Part shown: one piece after another, positions 36,249-44,756 of the stretch
Numbering within the stretch: the stretch's first letter is position 1
How the letters are laid out: each line of letters opens with the position of its first letter
Assembly (NCBI GenBank): GCA_963749035.1
Contig: CAVVKW010000004.1
Span: 248,001-312,000, forward strand
Origin: CAVVKW01 sp963749035
GTDB lineage: Bacteria > Verrucomicrobiota > Verrucomicrobiia > Chthoniobacterales > JAATET01
Length of the DNA stretch: 64,000 nucleotides
Reading direction: 5' to 3'
The notes under the pieces: model-generated
Told to the model about the DNA's origin: nothing
Database searches by the model: none
The model's input: only the letters and a program-made list of their open reading frames with translations
Translations under genes and position numbers: made by a program

Positions 36249-36998
36249 ATGAAAATCCCAGCTCACCGCGCTGCCATCGGCGCACTTGTCATCACCGCAT
36301 CGGCTCTCGCTCCAGCGGCGGCCCAACTCGCTTACACTTCGGGACACGCTGATTTCGGCATGCTCGAAGGCACCGAACTCGAGCCGCATTTCCACGCGGA
36401 AGGTGCCATCATCGGTGGAACTTCCGGTATCGAGGACGAATACGAGCCCGACGAAATCGTCACGATCGTTCCGCTTTCGGTCCGTTCGGCCAATCCGAAA
36501 GCAACCGCCGACTTCTTCGACATTCCCGAGGCGCTTGGTCTTAGCCAAGGCGATCAATACTGGAACCTTTTCGAGGATTCCACATCAGCTAGTTTGTCGA
36601 ACTCACCTTTCCTTGGAATTGGGACGGAGGAAGGGGATCTTGGAGTCTGGGATGGCGACCAAGTGACAATCTCTCTGACGGGGCTGACAGGTCCGGGTGA
36701 GTTCGTGCTTTGGCAAGGCGGCTCTGGCATTAAGTGGGCATCGTTCGGCGGGATCGATGCAGGTGACAGCCTCGTCAATTTCCCAGTCGGATCGCATGAT
36801 CACTACAACTGGGCGTTCAGCCAGGCGGGAAATTACGAGATGACGATCACCGTTTCGGCATTGGAAGGAGGCAACCCGGTCAGTGCGTCGGGAACGTATT
36901 CGTTCGCCGTCGTGCCCGAGCCCGGGACTTACCTCGTGGGCTTCGCGCTTCTCGGTGGGTTGATCGTGCATCGTCTGCGCCGCAATCGGGTCGCTTAA
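36249..36998 (+). CDS. Choice-of-anchor-M-type PEP-CTERM surface protein (first paralogue)
   Basis: 249 residues, signal peptide ending about AAAQ (26), PEP-CTERM tail VVPEPGTYLVGFALLGGLIV followed by a basic end. Conserved with its two paralogues: TSGHADFG (H33), PHFHAEG (H47, H49), GSHDHYNWAFSQAG (H183, H185). The pattern matches TIGR03769-like choice-of-anchor M domains. Zinc binding is inferred from the invariant His set and from the operators upstream. First gene of the divergent arm, followed after 14 bp by a paralogue. Confidence 0.82.
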   Translation: MKIPAHRAAIGALVITASALAPAAAQLAYTSGHADFGMLEGTELEPHFHAEGAIIGGTSGIEDEYEPDEIVTIVPLSVRSANPKATADFFDIPEALGLSQGDQYWNLFEDSTSASLSNSPFLGIGTEEGDLGVWDGDQVTISLTGLTGPGEFVLWQGGSGIKWASFGGIDAGDSLVNFPVGSHDHYNWAFSQAGNYEMTITVSALEGGNPVSASGTYSFAVVPEPGTYLVGFALLGGLIVHRLRRNRVA

Positions 36999-37012
36999 TC
37001 TGATATCCTGAC

Positions 37013-37774
37013 GTGGCAACCCCACGATTCACCGCTCGCTTTCTAATCAGCTGCGCCGCCGTTTTCACAACGGCGGCGTTCGCGCGGGCGGAGACGGTGT
37101 TCTACAGTGCTGGCCACGGTGACATCCGAATCGAAGTTTTCGACGATGACGGCGGTCCGCAGCTGAGGCCGTTTTTTCACTTCGACAACACGGCGATTCT
37201 CGACGGCGAGCGCGTCCCCGCGCCGTTGGACCTTGCCGCTGCCACCGTGCTGACGTCAGTCCCGCACAGCGCGACGCTCTTCGTCGATGCTCCTTGGCTC
37301 GGGCGCAGCGCGGGAGACACGGTTAATCTCATCGAGGCCGGTCAGAGGCCCGGCTCACCCTTTCTCGGTTTTGGTGCCGAGAATCTCTCGCCCTCCGATT
37401 GGAGCGGACCGCTGACACTCTCGCTTGTCGGAATGCGTGCGCCAGAGGGAGAGAACGTCGCCATTTGGCAATTTCAGTTTCAAGGTGTGTTCACCGCGTG
37501 GGAGAGCGTGGGTGGAATCGAGAACTCCGCCGCCGTCCCCATCCCGGCCGGCGGGCACGATCATTTCAACCTTGGGTTTACCGCGCCAGGGATTTACGAA
37601 CTCGACCTCGTCGCCTCCGGTAATCATACGACACTGGGAAACCTTACCGGTCCGCCGACGACGCTCACGTTCGTCGTCGCCGTCCCGGAACCCGGCACCG
37701 TTGCGCTACTCGCGTTGGGGAGCATTGGTGTGGTCATTTTTCATCGTCGACGTGTGACTCGTGCACGCCGCTGA
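37013..37774 (+). CDS. Choice-of-anchor-M-type PEP-CTERM surface protein (second paralogue)
   Basis: 253 residues from GTG 37013. Signal peptide ISCAAVFTTAAFARA; PEP-CTERM tail AVPEPGTVALLALGSIGVVIF then basic residues. Matching His residues: SAGHGDIR (H35), PFFHFDN (H56), GGHDHFNLGFTAPG (H182, H184). The inferred role is surface zinc binding; the tail targets it to the exosortase system. A gap of about 500 bp without a clear gene follows. Confidence 0.8.
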   Translation: MATPRFTARFLISCAAVFTTAAFARAETVFYSAGHGDIRIEVFDDDGGPQLRPFFHFDNTAILDGERVPAPLDLAAATVLTSVPHSATLFVDAPWLGRSAGDTVNLIEAGQRPGSPFLGFGAENLSPSDWSGPLTLSLVGMRAPEGENVAIWQFQFQGVFTAWESVGGIENSAAVPIPAGGHDHFNLGFTAPGIYELDLVASGNHTTLGNLTGPPTTLTFVVAVPEPGTVALLALGSIGVVIFHRRRVTRARR

Positions 37775-38275
37775 GTCTCCGTCGGGATAAATGGTCTTCG
37801 GCGCTGCTGGGTGGCCACGCCGCGCGGGCACAACCTTGAACTGCCGGTGATTTGTAGGTTGGGGCCGACTTGATCGAAGAGATTGAGTCCGGGGTTCCAA
37901 GTCGCGACGCACCGTCTTCGTCAAAGCGGAGACGCTCCGTTGGGCGCCGGATGCGCGGTGTGATTCACCGCGGAATCGGCGGAGATCGTCATTGCCCGAT
38001 CGAGACATCCGCGATCCGCGGCGGTGAAATCGTGCCACTGACGGGCAGATGCGTGGCTGACATCGCAGGATTTGCGTTTTGGCGACTGCGCTACCGCGTT
38101 TCGAGAGGAGGGCGGCGTTGACGGGAAAGACCCGACGGAACGAACCGCCGAAAATTTCCTTGCACGGAATGAGAATCTATTATCGATTGCGGGGGTGATA
38201 ATTGATTCGCAAAAGTCATTGCTGACGGCGGCACTCACGGCTTGTATTGCCGGGAAAGCAGCTAGGGCGAATCGA
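37775..38275. other. Intergenic stretch carrying a Zur-type site
   Basis: About 500 bp. Beyond the operator-like site at 38168-38187 I see no gene, hairpin terminator or RNA. Confidence 0.55.
38168..38187 (+). promoter_or_regulatory. Zur-type operator, site B
   Basis: Sequence AATGAG-AATCT-ATTATC-GAT, sharing both hexamers and their spacing with site A (36061-36080). It stands about 90 bp before the DUF1826 gene and could control it and the downstream zinc genes. Confidence 0.6.
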
Positions 38276-38932
38276 GTGGCTCACGTTGTGGAGGGGGACG
38301 ATCCTTCCATCCTCCCGCGGATCGTCGATTCGCCGGTTAACCTCGCCGTTTGGCGTCGCGACGTCACACCGGCGGTCGCGGCTGCGGTCCGAGCCTTGCT
38401 CGAGTCGCCGAATCCCGTGGATTGTGACTGGCACGCGCCGAGCACCCGCGAAATCGCCGAATGCATGGGGCCGACCGATCCGCAAAGCGCTTTAGGAAGA
38501 GCTTTCGAGGCCTTGGCACTCGACGTTGTTCGTTTGAGCGGGGTCTTCGCCGAGGTCGCGGACGTTCGCCATCCCCGCGTGCGGTTTGCTCGCGTCGAGG
38601 ACGATGGTTGCGCGCTCTTCCACGCTGATACGCTCGGCCTTCGGCTGCTCTGCACCTACGTTGGTCCAGGCACCCAATGGCTGGAGAACACGAACGTCCG
38701 CCGTGGCCAGCTCGGGTCGCTTGGACGTTCGGCCACCGACGCAAATCGCGCCATCGTCATCGATCCCTCGGCCATTCGTTCCATTCCCAACTGGCACGTC
38801 GCCGTCTTCAAGGGGCGTGCCTGGCCGGGCGGCGCTGACAACGCCTTGGTTCACCGAAGCGCTCCCGTCCGTCACCGTGGCGAGCATCGCTTGCGTCTTT
38901 GCGTCGATCTCCCGACCGCCCGCGATTGCTGA
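38276..38932 (+). CDS. DUF1826 family protein (Zur-regulon companion)
   Basis: About 218 residues from GTG 38276, which has AGGG nine bases upstream; GTG 38195 is an alternative. Family blocks: SPVNLAVWRRDV, DCDWHAPSTREIAECM, RLLCTYVGPGTQWLENTNV and WHVAVFKGRAWPG followed by ALVHRSAPV. The function is unknown, but DUF1826 genes recur beside COG0523 GTPases in zinc-limitation operons. The Cys/His positions (CDWH, LLCTY, VHRS) could bind a metal. A COG0523 gene follows by 33 bp. Confidence 0.8.
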   Translation: MAHVVEGDDPSILPRIVDSPVNLAVWRRDVTPAVAAAVRALLESPNPVDCDWHAPSTREIAECMGPTDPQSALGRAFEALALDVVRLSGVFAEVADVRHPRVRFARVEDDGCALFHADTLGLRLLCTYVGPGTQWLENTNVRRGQLGSLGRSATDANRAIVIDPSAIRSIPNWHVAVFKGRAWPGGADNALVHRSAPVRHRGEHRLRLCVDLPTARDC

Positions 38933-38965
38933 ACCATTGCGGAATATCTACCGACAAAATCAAAC

Positions 38966-39589
38966 GTGAAGAAACTCCCCGTCACCGTCCTGTCCGGCTT
39001 CCTCGGAGCCGGAAAAACCACGCTGCTCAATCACGTCCTCAACAATCGCGAAGGTCGGCGCGTCGCGGTGATCGTCAACGACATGAGCGAGGTAAACATC
39101 GACGCCGCGCTCGTGCGTGACGGCGGGGCGGAGCTTTCCCGCACGGAGGAGAAGCTGGTCGAAATGTCCAATGGCTGCATCTGCTGCACGCTGCGAGAAG
39201 ATCTGTTGAAGGAAGTCGCGCGTTTGGCCGACGAGGGACGGTTCGATTATCTGCTGATCGAATCCACGGGTGTCTCCGAGCCGCTGCCGGTCGCGCAGAC
39301 GTTCACGTTTGCCGACGATGAAGGCCGCAGCCTCGAAACGATCACGCGGCTCGACACGATGGTGACCGTGGTGGACGCGGCTAATTTTCTGGAGCAATTC
39401 GAAGGTTCCGATTCTTTGCTTGATCGCGACGTGGCACTCGGGGAGGAGGACGAGCGGACGATCGCGGATCTGTTTGCGGATCAGGTCGAGGTTGCCGACG
39501 TGATCGTGATCAACAAGACGGACTTGGTCACGGCCGAGCAGCGCGAGGAATTGCGAGCGCCGGCTCAATCCCGTGGCAATGATCACTGA
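38966..39589 (+). CDS. COG0523 (CobW/ZNG1-like) metallochaperone GTPase, N-terminal part of a split gene
   Basis: 207 residues with GTPase G1 GFLGAGKTTL (11-20), the metal motif CICC (C71, C73, C74 in SNGCICCTL), ESTGVSEPLPVAQTF and NKTD for guanine. The family transfers zinc (or another metal) to client enzymes. The coding frame ends early at 39589, and the C-terminal CobW_C domain is in the +1 frame just behind (next entry). Intact relatives are one chain of 360-420 residues. Either a frameshift has broken the gene or two coupled chains are made. Confidence 0.82.
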   Translation: MKKLPVTVLSGFLGAGKTTLLNHVLNNREGRRVAVIVNDMSEVNIDAALVRDGGAELSRTEEKLVEMSNGCICCTLREDLLKEVARLADEGRFDYLLIESTGVSEPLPVAQTFTFADDEGRSLETITRLDTMVTVVDAANFLEQFEGSDSLLDRDVALGEEDERTIADLFADQVEVADVIVINKTDLVTAEQREELRAPAQSRGNDH

Positions 39590-40184
39590 GTCCGAGCGAG
39601 GGCGGGTGCCGCTCGATCAGGTGCTCGACACGGCGCGCTTCGACTTGGAAAAGGCGCAGGCGTCCGCGGGATGGATGCGCGAGCTCAACGCCGTGCACAC
39701 GCCCGAGACCGAAGAGTATGGCATCGGGAGCTTCGTCTTTCGGGCGCACCGACCATTTCATCCCGAGAGATTTTGGAATTTCATGCACACCGAATGGCCG
39801 GGTCTGCTGCGGTCGAAAGGATATTTTTGGCTGGCGACCCGTCACGACGTAATCGGTTCGTGGTCCCAGGCTGGTGGCAGCGCGGAATACCGGCCGGTCG
39901 GCTATTGGTGGGCGAGCCAGCCGAAGTCGTCCTGGCCGGACGAGGACGACGTTTGGAAATCCATTGTGCAGGACTGGCAGGAACCCCACGGCGACCGCCG
40001 TCAGCAGCTCGTTTACATCGGTCAGGATCTACCCAAGATAGCGATGCAGGAAGCTCTGACGGCCTGCCTGCTCGACGATCGCGAAATGGCACTCGGTCCC
40101 GAGGGTTGGGCGGAGCGCTTGGCGGATCCGTTTCCCGGGTGGACGACGGTGGTCGATCCAGAGCCCGAGGCCGTCCTCGCCTGA
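39573..40184 (+). CDS. CobW C-terminal domain, second part of the split COG0523 gene
   Basis: About 203 codons from GTG 39573, in the +1 frame relative to the GTPase part. It begins exactly where a COG0523 protein continues (RLNPVAMITESERGRVPL is readable just upstream), and ends with the CobW_C pattern SFVFRAHRPFHPERFW, KGYFWLATRH and QQLVYIGQDLP. The 17-bp overlap would permit re-initiation at the GTG. It is best read as one gene with an indel near 39557-39563. Confidence 0.78.
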   Translation: MAMITESERGRVPLDQVLDTARFDLEKAQASAGWMRELNAVHTPETEEYGIGSFVFRAHRPFHPERFWNFMHTEWPGLLRSKGYFWLATRHDVIGSWSQAGGSAEYRPVGYWWASQPKSSWPDEDDVWKSIVQDWQEPHGDRRQQLVYIGQDLPKIAMQEALTACLLDDREMALGPEGWAERLADPFPGWTTVVDPEPEAVLA

Positions 40185-40241
40185 GCCTAGGAGCCGATTG
40201 AAACTCTTTGAAAAGCCCCGCCGGTCACTCGCTTTGACGTC

Positions 40242-40721
40242 ATGACAACGCCCGCTCCATCACAGTGCCGTTCTTTCGGATGGCTTGATTCGCTTGCAGT
40301 CGCCATGGCTGCGGTCTGCGCGGTGCATTGCCTCGTCACGCCGATCTTGATGATTTTCCTCCCGGTCGTGGCGGCTACGTTCTGGGCCCAGCGAGAATTT
40401 CATCTCTGGATGATGCTACTCGTTTTGCCAACGACCGCCACCGCCGTGTTTTTGGGCTGCCGAAAGCACCGGGATGCGGTGGTGGCGCTTTTGAGCATCG
40501 TCGGATTGGGAATTCTCTTCTTCGTTGCGGTCAGCGAGGCGTTCTTCGACGTCGGCGCGCTCGGAGGAACGACCGGCGAGTGCACCCACTGCACCGCCAG
40601 CGAGACATCGCCGGTGCTAAGTGGCAGCGTGCTGATCAGTCTCGTCGGTGCCGTCGTGCTTTCCAGCGCCCACGCTCGGAACTACTGGCTCTGCCGGAAA
40701 GTCACGTGCACGCACGAGTAG
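40242..40721 (+). CDS. MerC-domain membrane protein
   Basis: 159 residues with four hydrophobic segments; the first carries AAVCAVHCLVTPIL, the Cys pair of MerC-like mercury/metal uptake proteins, and CTHCTAS lies in a loop. In genomes with COG0523 clusters, MerC-domain proteins of this short type accompany zinc genes; transport of zinc is possible but not shown. Located 57 bp after the split GTPase gene. Confidence 0.82.
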   Translation: MTTPAPSQCRSFGWLDSLAVAMAAVCAVHCLVTPILMIFLPVVAATFWAQREFHLWMMLLVLPTTATAVFLGCRKHRDAVVALLSIVGLGILFFVAVSEAFFDVGALGGTTGECTHCTASETSPVLSGSVLISLVGAVVLSSAHARNYWLCRKVTCTHE

Positions 40722-40789
40722 CCGCGAAGGATCGAGCCCAGCCTACGCCACTCCGGTCGGTTGAACTCTTCACCCGCTGAAAACCCCGA

Positions 40790-41269
40790 ATGACGACCCA
40801 ACCTCCATTTACGAAATTCCATTCCCGCACGTCCGTTGAACAGGTCGAGGAATCCAACGAGCTCGCACCCAAGTTCGACGCCGACGGCCTCATCCCAGTC
40901 GTCACGACCGATTTCGCCGACGGTGAAGTCCTCATGCACGCAGCAATGAACGCGGAGGCACTGCGGCTCACGATCCAAACCGCGGAAGCCCACTACTGGA
41001 GTCGGAGCCGTCGATGCCTCTGGCACAAGGGCGCAACGAGCGGGCTCGTGCAACACGTGCGTGAACTTCGCGTCGACGACGACCAGGATTGCGTCTGGCT
41101 GCGGGTCGAAGTCGCCGCTTCCGGTGCGAGCTGTCATGTCGGCTACCGAAGTTGCTTCTACCGCAGCGTCCCGCTCGGTTCCGGAGGGCCGCTTGTTTTC
41201 AACGAGTCCGGTAAAATCTTCGATCCGGCTCCAGTTTACGGCAACGCACCGAACCCGACCCGGCTTTGA
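40790..41269 (+). CDS. hisI: Phosphoribosyl-AMP cyclohydrolase (HisI), probable Zur-regulated paralogue
   Basis: 159 residues. Expected catalytic and metal sites are present: SRSRRCLWHKGATSG, the acidic D96-x-D98-x-D100 triad and C101, C115 and C122 (SCHVGYRSCFYR). HisI hydrolyses phosphoribosyl-AMP in histidine synthesis and requires zinc. No other his gene is nearby; among zinc genes it is likely a second copy, a pattern described for Zur regulons where duplicate zinc enzymes are placed next to COG0523. All zinc ligands are retained, so it is not a zinc-free substitute. The stop overlaps the next start. Confidence 0.86.
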   Translation: MTTQPPFTKFHSRTSVEQVEESNELAPKFDADGLIPVVTTDFADGEVLMHAAMNAEALRLTIQTAEAHYWSRSRRCLWHKGATSGLVQHVRELRVDDDQDCVWLRVEVAASGASCHVGYRSCFYRSVPLGSGGPLVFNESGKIFDPAPVYGNAPNPTRL

Positions 41270-41859
41270 GAGTGCCCGTCCCCACCGTTCTGTTGGTCGG
41301 CTTCCTTGGAGCGGGGAAGACAACGTTTCTCCGGGAGATCCTGCCCCAGCTCGAGGAGCGCGGGCTCGTTCCGTATGTTCTCATCAACGATTACCAAAAC
41401 GCCCGCGTCGATGCTTCGTCCCTTCGCCACCTCACTGATGAGGTGCGGGCCATCAACGGCAATTGCGTCTGCTGCGATTCAATCCACGAACTCATCAACG
41501 ACCTGCTCGCCATTCCCGAAACGCCCGACCGCGTCGTTCTCATCGAGGCCAACGGAACGACCGATCCGTTCTCACTGATCGAGCACCTGACCGCACACCT
41601 CGAACTGCGCCAACGTTTCGCTCCCATTATCCAAGTTGGTTTTGTCGACCTGAGGGTCAAGGGGGTTTGTCAGTTGCTTGAGCTCCCGGACATCCATTTT
41701 GTCTTTCAGCGAACGGACGACACTCCGCCACAACCCACGATGTTCCCGCTGTTAGCCGAGCCGACCGTTCCGCCGTGCGCGATCCTGATCGGCGTCCGCC
41801 TCGCCGCGGAGGAGATTCAGCAAGCGGCGAGTGCGAAATTTGGTATCGTTCGTTCCTAG
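41266..41859 (+). CDS. Second COG0523 GTPase, internally shortened
   Basis: 197 residues from a TTG overlapping hisI by four bases (GTG 41272 is an alternative). The N-terminal half is normal: G1 GFLGAGKTT, metal motif CVCC (C67, C69, C70) and VLIEANGTTDP. After residue ~125 the chain jumps to a C-terminal CobW motif (IHFVFQRTDDTPPQ, PPCAILIGVRL), lacking the NKxD guanine motif and most of CobW_C, about 130-150 residues. I interpret an in-frame internal deletion; GTP binding is probably impaired. Confidence 0.75.
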   Translation: MRVPVPTVLLVGFLGAGKTTFLREILPQLEERGLVPYVLINDYQNARVDASSLRHLTDEVRAINGNCVCCDSIHELINDLLAIPETPDRVVLIEANGTTDPFSLIEHLTAHLELRQRFAPIIQVGFVDLRVKGVCQLLELPDIHFVFQRTDDTPPQPTMFPLLAEPTVPPCAILIGVRLAAEEIQQAASAKFGIVRS

Positions 41860-42168
41860 CAAGATTACGACCACCCGCCGGGTGACGCAGTCCTCGGCGA
41901 GCAGCCAGTAATGCGGAATTTTAGCTCCACTGAAAGTTCCTCTCCGCCCGCAGGAAAGCATCGGAAGAACGAGTTCATTTGCGTTTTAAGCCTTGCTCAG
42001 TCCTGACGGCGGAATCTTCCGAAAGGCCTGAGTATTGCAGGTTGTGGGCGGTAATTGGTCTGACGCTGCGACGCTGTCCGTCACGAATAATCGCTTTGTA
42101 AACGCAAAAAAATTCTTGACGTGCCCCGTGATCGCCGTTTCCTTCGGGGCAACCTTAACTTCCTCCAG
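41860..42168. other. Intergenic stretch before the Kelch protein
   Basis: About 300 bp of lower GC. A-rich tract cgcaaaaaaattc at ~42104; I see neither a Zur-type site nor an RNA gene. Confidence 0.45.
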
Positions 42169-44469
42169 ATGAAAATACCCTCTAGACTTCTCCACCTCTC
42201 AAGCGGCCTAGCCGTTATAATTGGGCTCTCCCTCGCCAGTACCGCTACGGCCGGCTGGGATCAGAAAGCCGACATGCTATTTCCGCGCGGCGAGCACGCG
42301 AACGTTGTTCACAACGGGAAAATCTACGTGCTCGGTGGAATCAGCAATCATTCGACGGGACCTGCGCAAATGGAGGTTTACAATCCAGCGGACAATACCT
42401 GGACGCAGGAGGGGTCTTTGCCAGCCAACCGATATCGACACCATTTTACGGCGGGGAGTTCTCTCTACAACGGGCCGCGTGGTCCCGAAATCTGGATCTG
42501 CGGCGGGAAGGCTGGCTCGGCGAATCAAGGCACGGTTTTCGTGGACGTTTACAACATCCAAACGCAGACCTGGAGCCGGGGTCCCGACCTTCCCGAAAAT
42601 CATTGGGCCGGACCAGCGGTCCTCGTGGGCGACAATCTCCACGTCTTGACCGGCGGAAGGGGAAAGTCTTCCGCCGAGAACCATCATTTCGTTCTGAACC
42701 TCAGCACGGTGACGCTGAATCCGTCGGGAGCGGGTACGGGATGGACGAACGCTGCGCCGGTTCCGCAAAAGCGTGTTCACGTCGCGGGTGTTAATCTCAA
42801 CGGGAAGATCTATCTGATCGGCGGCGAGTTTGACCATAATCACGATCTGACGGGTGACACTCCGACGGTGCAAGTTTACGATCCGGCAACGGATACGTGG
42901 AATCCAACGTCCGAAAATGCCGCGGCCAACCCACCGCTGGCGGATCTCCCCGCCGGTGCCGGTCGCTCTCATCACGAGTGGGCCACGTTCGTTCATAATG
43001 GCCGGATCCTCGTGGTCGGCGGTGTCGATGGTGTGAAAGAGGTGGCCGGATCAAACTACAAAGTGCCAATCACTCGAAAATCGATCTTCGAATATAATCC
43101 CAGCAACAATACGTGGACTGAGCTACTGGAGTTGCCACGGAGCTTGGCGTCTCCCGGTGCGAAGATCGTTGGCAACACACTTTACGTCTTCGGTGGTGGT
43201 GAGAACGACTGGTTTGGCGGTGACTTGGCGACAACTTGGGCGATCCCATACGCCGAACTCACGGGTGGCACCCAGAACCCCGTCCCACCGGTAGCGAACG
43301 CGGGTCCGGATATTTCTGTCACGGATAACAATGGCAATGGAAATGAAAACGTGACGCTTAACGGAAGTGGGTCGTCCGATTCCGACGGAACAATCGTCAG
43401 CTATCGCTGGCTCGTCAACGGGAGCCAGGTGGCGACCGGCGTCTCGCCTTCAGTCTCATTTCAGGTTGGTGTCCGGAACGTCACCCTGGAAGTCACGGAT
43501 AACAGCGGTCTCGTCGGGACTGACGTTGTCTCCGTCGCGGTGAACGCGGGCGGTGGCACGAGCATCGACGTCGATGTCATTACTGAAGCGGAACTGTATG
43601 ACCAAGCGAACGGCATCGGAACGGCTCAGCTGGGCTCTGGCCAGAAGTTGGTCAACATCCACGACGGCGAATGGGTCCTTTACTCGCAGTTCGACTTCGG
43701 ATCTTCGACCACACCAGACGCCGAGAGTGTCGAGATCTCCGTCTCCAGTAACACGACGGGCGGGATCATCCGATTCCGACTTGGAAATCCGACAACCGGC
43801 ACGACGATTGCCACCATCGACTTCAGTGGAAGCGGAGGTTGGAATAACTGGGTCACTCTTTCCACCGGTCTGATCGCCCCGGTCTCCGGTTTGCAGGAGC
43901 TCTACGTGACCTTCGAGGCGCACCCTGGCGAAACCCGCAGTCTGATGGATATCGATTGGTTCCAGTTCAAGTCGGACCCTCAAGGCCCCGTCAACCCGGG
44001 ACCTGGAACGGACATCTTCGCCGAGGACTTTGCGTCCGGGACGAACTTCAGCAACACCAGCGCGTTCAGCCTCGGTGGCAATGGAGTCGCGAGTTACCAG
44101 ACGCCGAGTTCGGGTGCGACGACTGCCAAGGATTCGCTGTCGAACTTCTCCGGAGGAACGGTTGACCTGGATGGGGCAACTTCCGTGACACTCGGAACGT
44201 TGGTCCGACTCGTCGGTCCGGAAGTGGGCGATCTCGAGATCCACATGATCGTGAGATTCGTCAACAGCAACAATAACACGACGGACGTGGCTGCCGATCG
44301 GATGAGCATTAGCAACTCCTTCAACGGTAACTTCCTGCCCTACGAGAAAACAATCGCAGTGCCGGCAGGTTCAGATCGCATCACGGACGTCCGAATCCGC
44401 ATGGATCAGAACCAGCCGTCTTCGAGTCAAACCGTGTATTTTGACGACGTTACGATAACCGGCGACTGA
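42169..44469 (+). CDS. Secreted Kelch-repeat / PKD / CBM6-like carbohydrate-binding protein
   Basis: 766 residues from ATG 42169. Signal peptide ISGL-type core (LAVIIGLSLASTATAG), then Kelch beta-propeller repeats (KIYVLGG, EIWICGG, KIYLIGG, RILVVGG, TLYVFGG; ~40-390). A PKD domain (NAGPDISV...LNGSGSSDSDG) and a CBM6-like module (EAELYDQANGIGTAQ, DGEWVLYSQFD) follow, and a C-terminal beta-sandwich closes. No sortase or PEP-CTERM tail. Likely secreted and bound to a polysaccharide; no catalytic residues could be assigned. A strong terminator follows. Confidence 0.85.
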   Translation: MKIPSRLLHLSSGLAVIIGLSLASTATAGWDQKADMLFPRGEHANVVHNGKIYVLGGISNHSTGPAQMEVYNPADNTWTQEGSLPANRYRHHFTAGSSLYNGPRGPEIWICGGKAGSANQGTVFVDVYNIQTQTWSRGPDLPENHWAGPAVLVGDNLHVLTGGRGKSSAENHHFVLNLSTVTLNPSGAGTGWTNAAPVPQKRVHVAGVNLNGKIYLIGGEFDHNHDLTGDTPTVQVYDPATDTWNPTSENAAANPPLADLPAGAGRSHHEWATFVHNGRILVVGGVDGVKEVAGSNYKVPITRKSIFEYNPSNNTWTELLELPRSLASPGAKIVGNTLYVFGGGENDWFGGDLATTWAIPYAELTGGTQNPVPPVANAGPDISVTDNNGNGNENVTLNGSGSSDSDGTIVSYRWLVNGSQVATGVSPSVSFQVGVRNVTLEVTDNSGLVGTDVVSVAVNAGGGTSIDVDVITEAELYDQANGIGTAQLGSGQKLVNIHDGEWVLYSQFDFGSSTTPDAESVEISVSSNTTGGIIRFRLGNPTTGTTIATIDFSGSGGWNNWVTLSTGLIAPVSGLQELYVTFEAHPGETRSLMDIDWFQFKSDPQGPVNPGPGTDIFAEDFASGTNFSNTSAFSLGGNGVASYQTPSSGATTAKDSLSNFSGGTVDLDGATSVTLGTLVRLVGPEVGDLEIHMIVRFVNSNNNTTDVAADRMSISNSFNGNFLPYEKTIAVPAGSDRITDVRIRMDQNQPSSSQTVYFDDVTITGD

Positions 44470-44487
44470 TTCGATTCCGAAATCATC

Positions 44488-44522
44488 AAGCGGTGACCGA
44501 GTTCGCTCGGTCACCGCTTTTT
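44488..44522 (+). terminator. Rho-independent terminator after the Kelch gene
   Basis: Perfect stem AAGCGGTGACCGAG/CTCGGTCACCGCTT with loop TTCG, then T residues. It starts about 20 bp after the stop codon. Confidence 0.93.
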
Positions 44523-44756
44523 CGTTGCTGGATCTCGTGAGCTGCTGATCGCGTCCGCCGGTCCTCAACGAACGGCGGGGAAAGGGCTTGGTTCAGAAGT
44601 CGTGTCCGAGGTTGCCAACCGGGCGTCATCCGCAGAAGCCGATGGCTGTGTTGGCGGATTGGTCCCGAACTTCGCCAACCACTCGTCCGAGTATTCGTCT
44701 CAGCCGCTGCCGACTGATTTCACGAGCTCGTGGTGGCAGCGGATCGATGCCTGAAG

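Noticed and set aside
37870..38121. Plus-strand frame between the second PEP-CTERM gene and DUF1826
   Set aside because: Basic random-looking composition; the region is better explained as a promoter area.
41941..42120. Possible Zur site before the Kelch gene
   Set aside because: Short AT-rich pieces such as GAATAATC occur, but the hexamer-spacer-hexamer pattern is absent.
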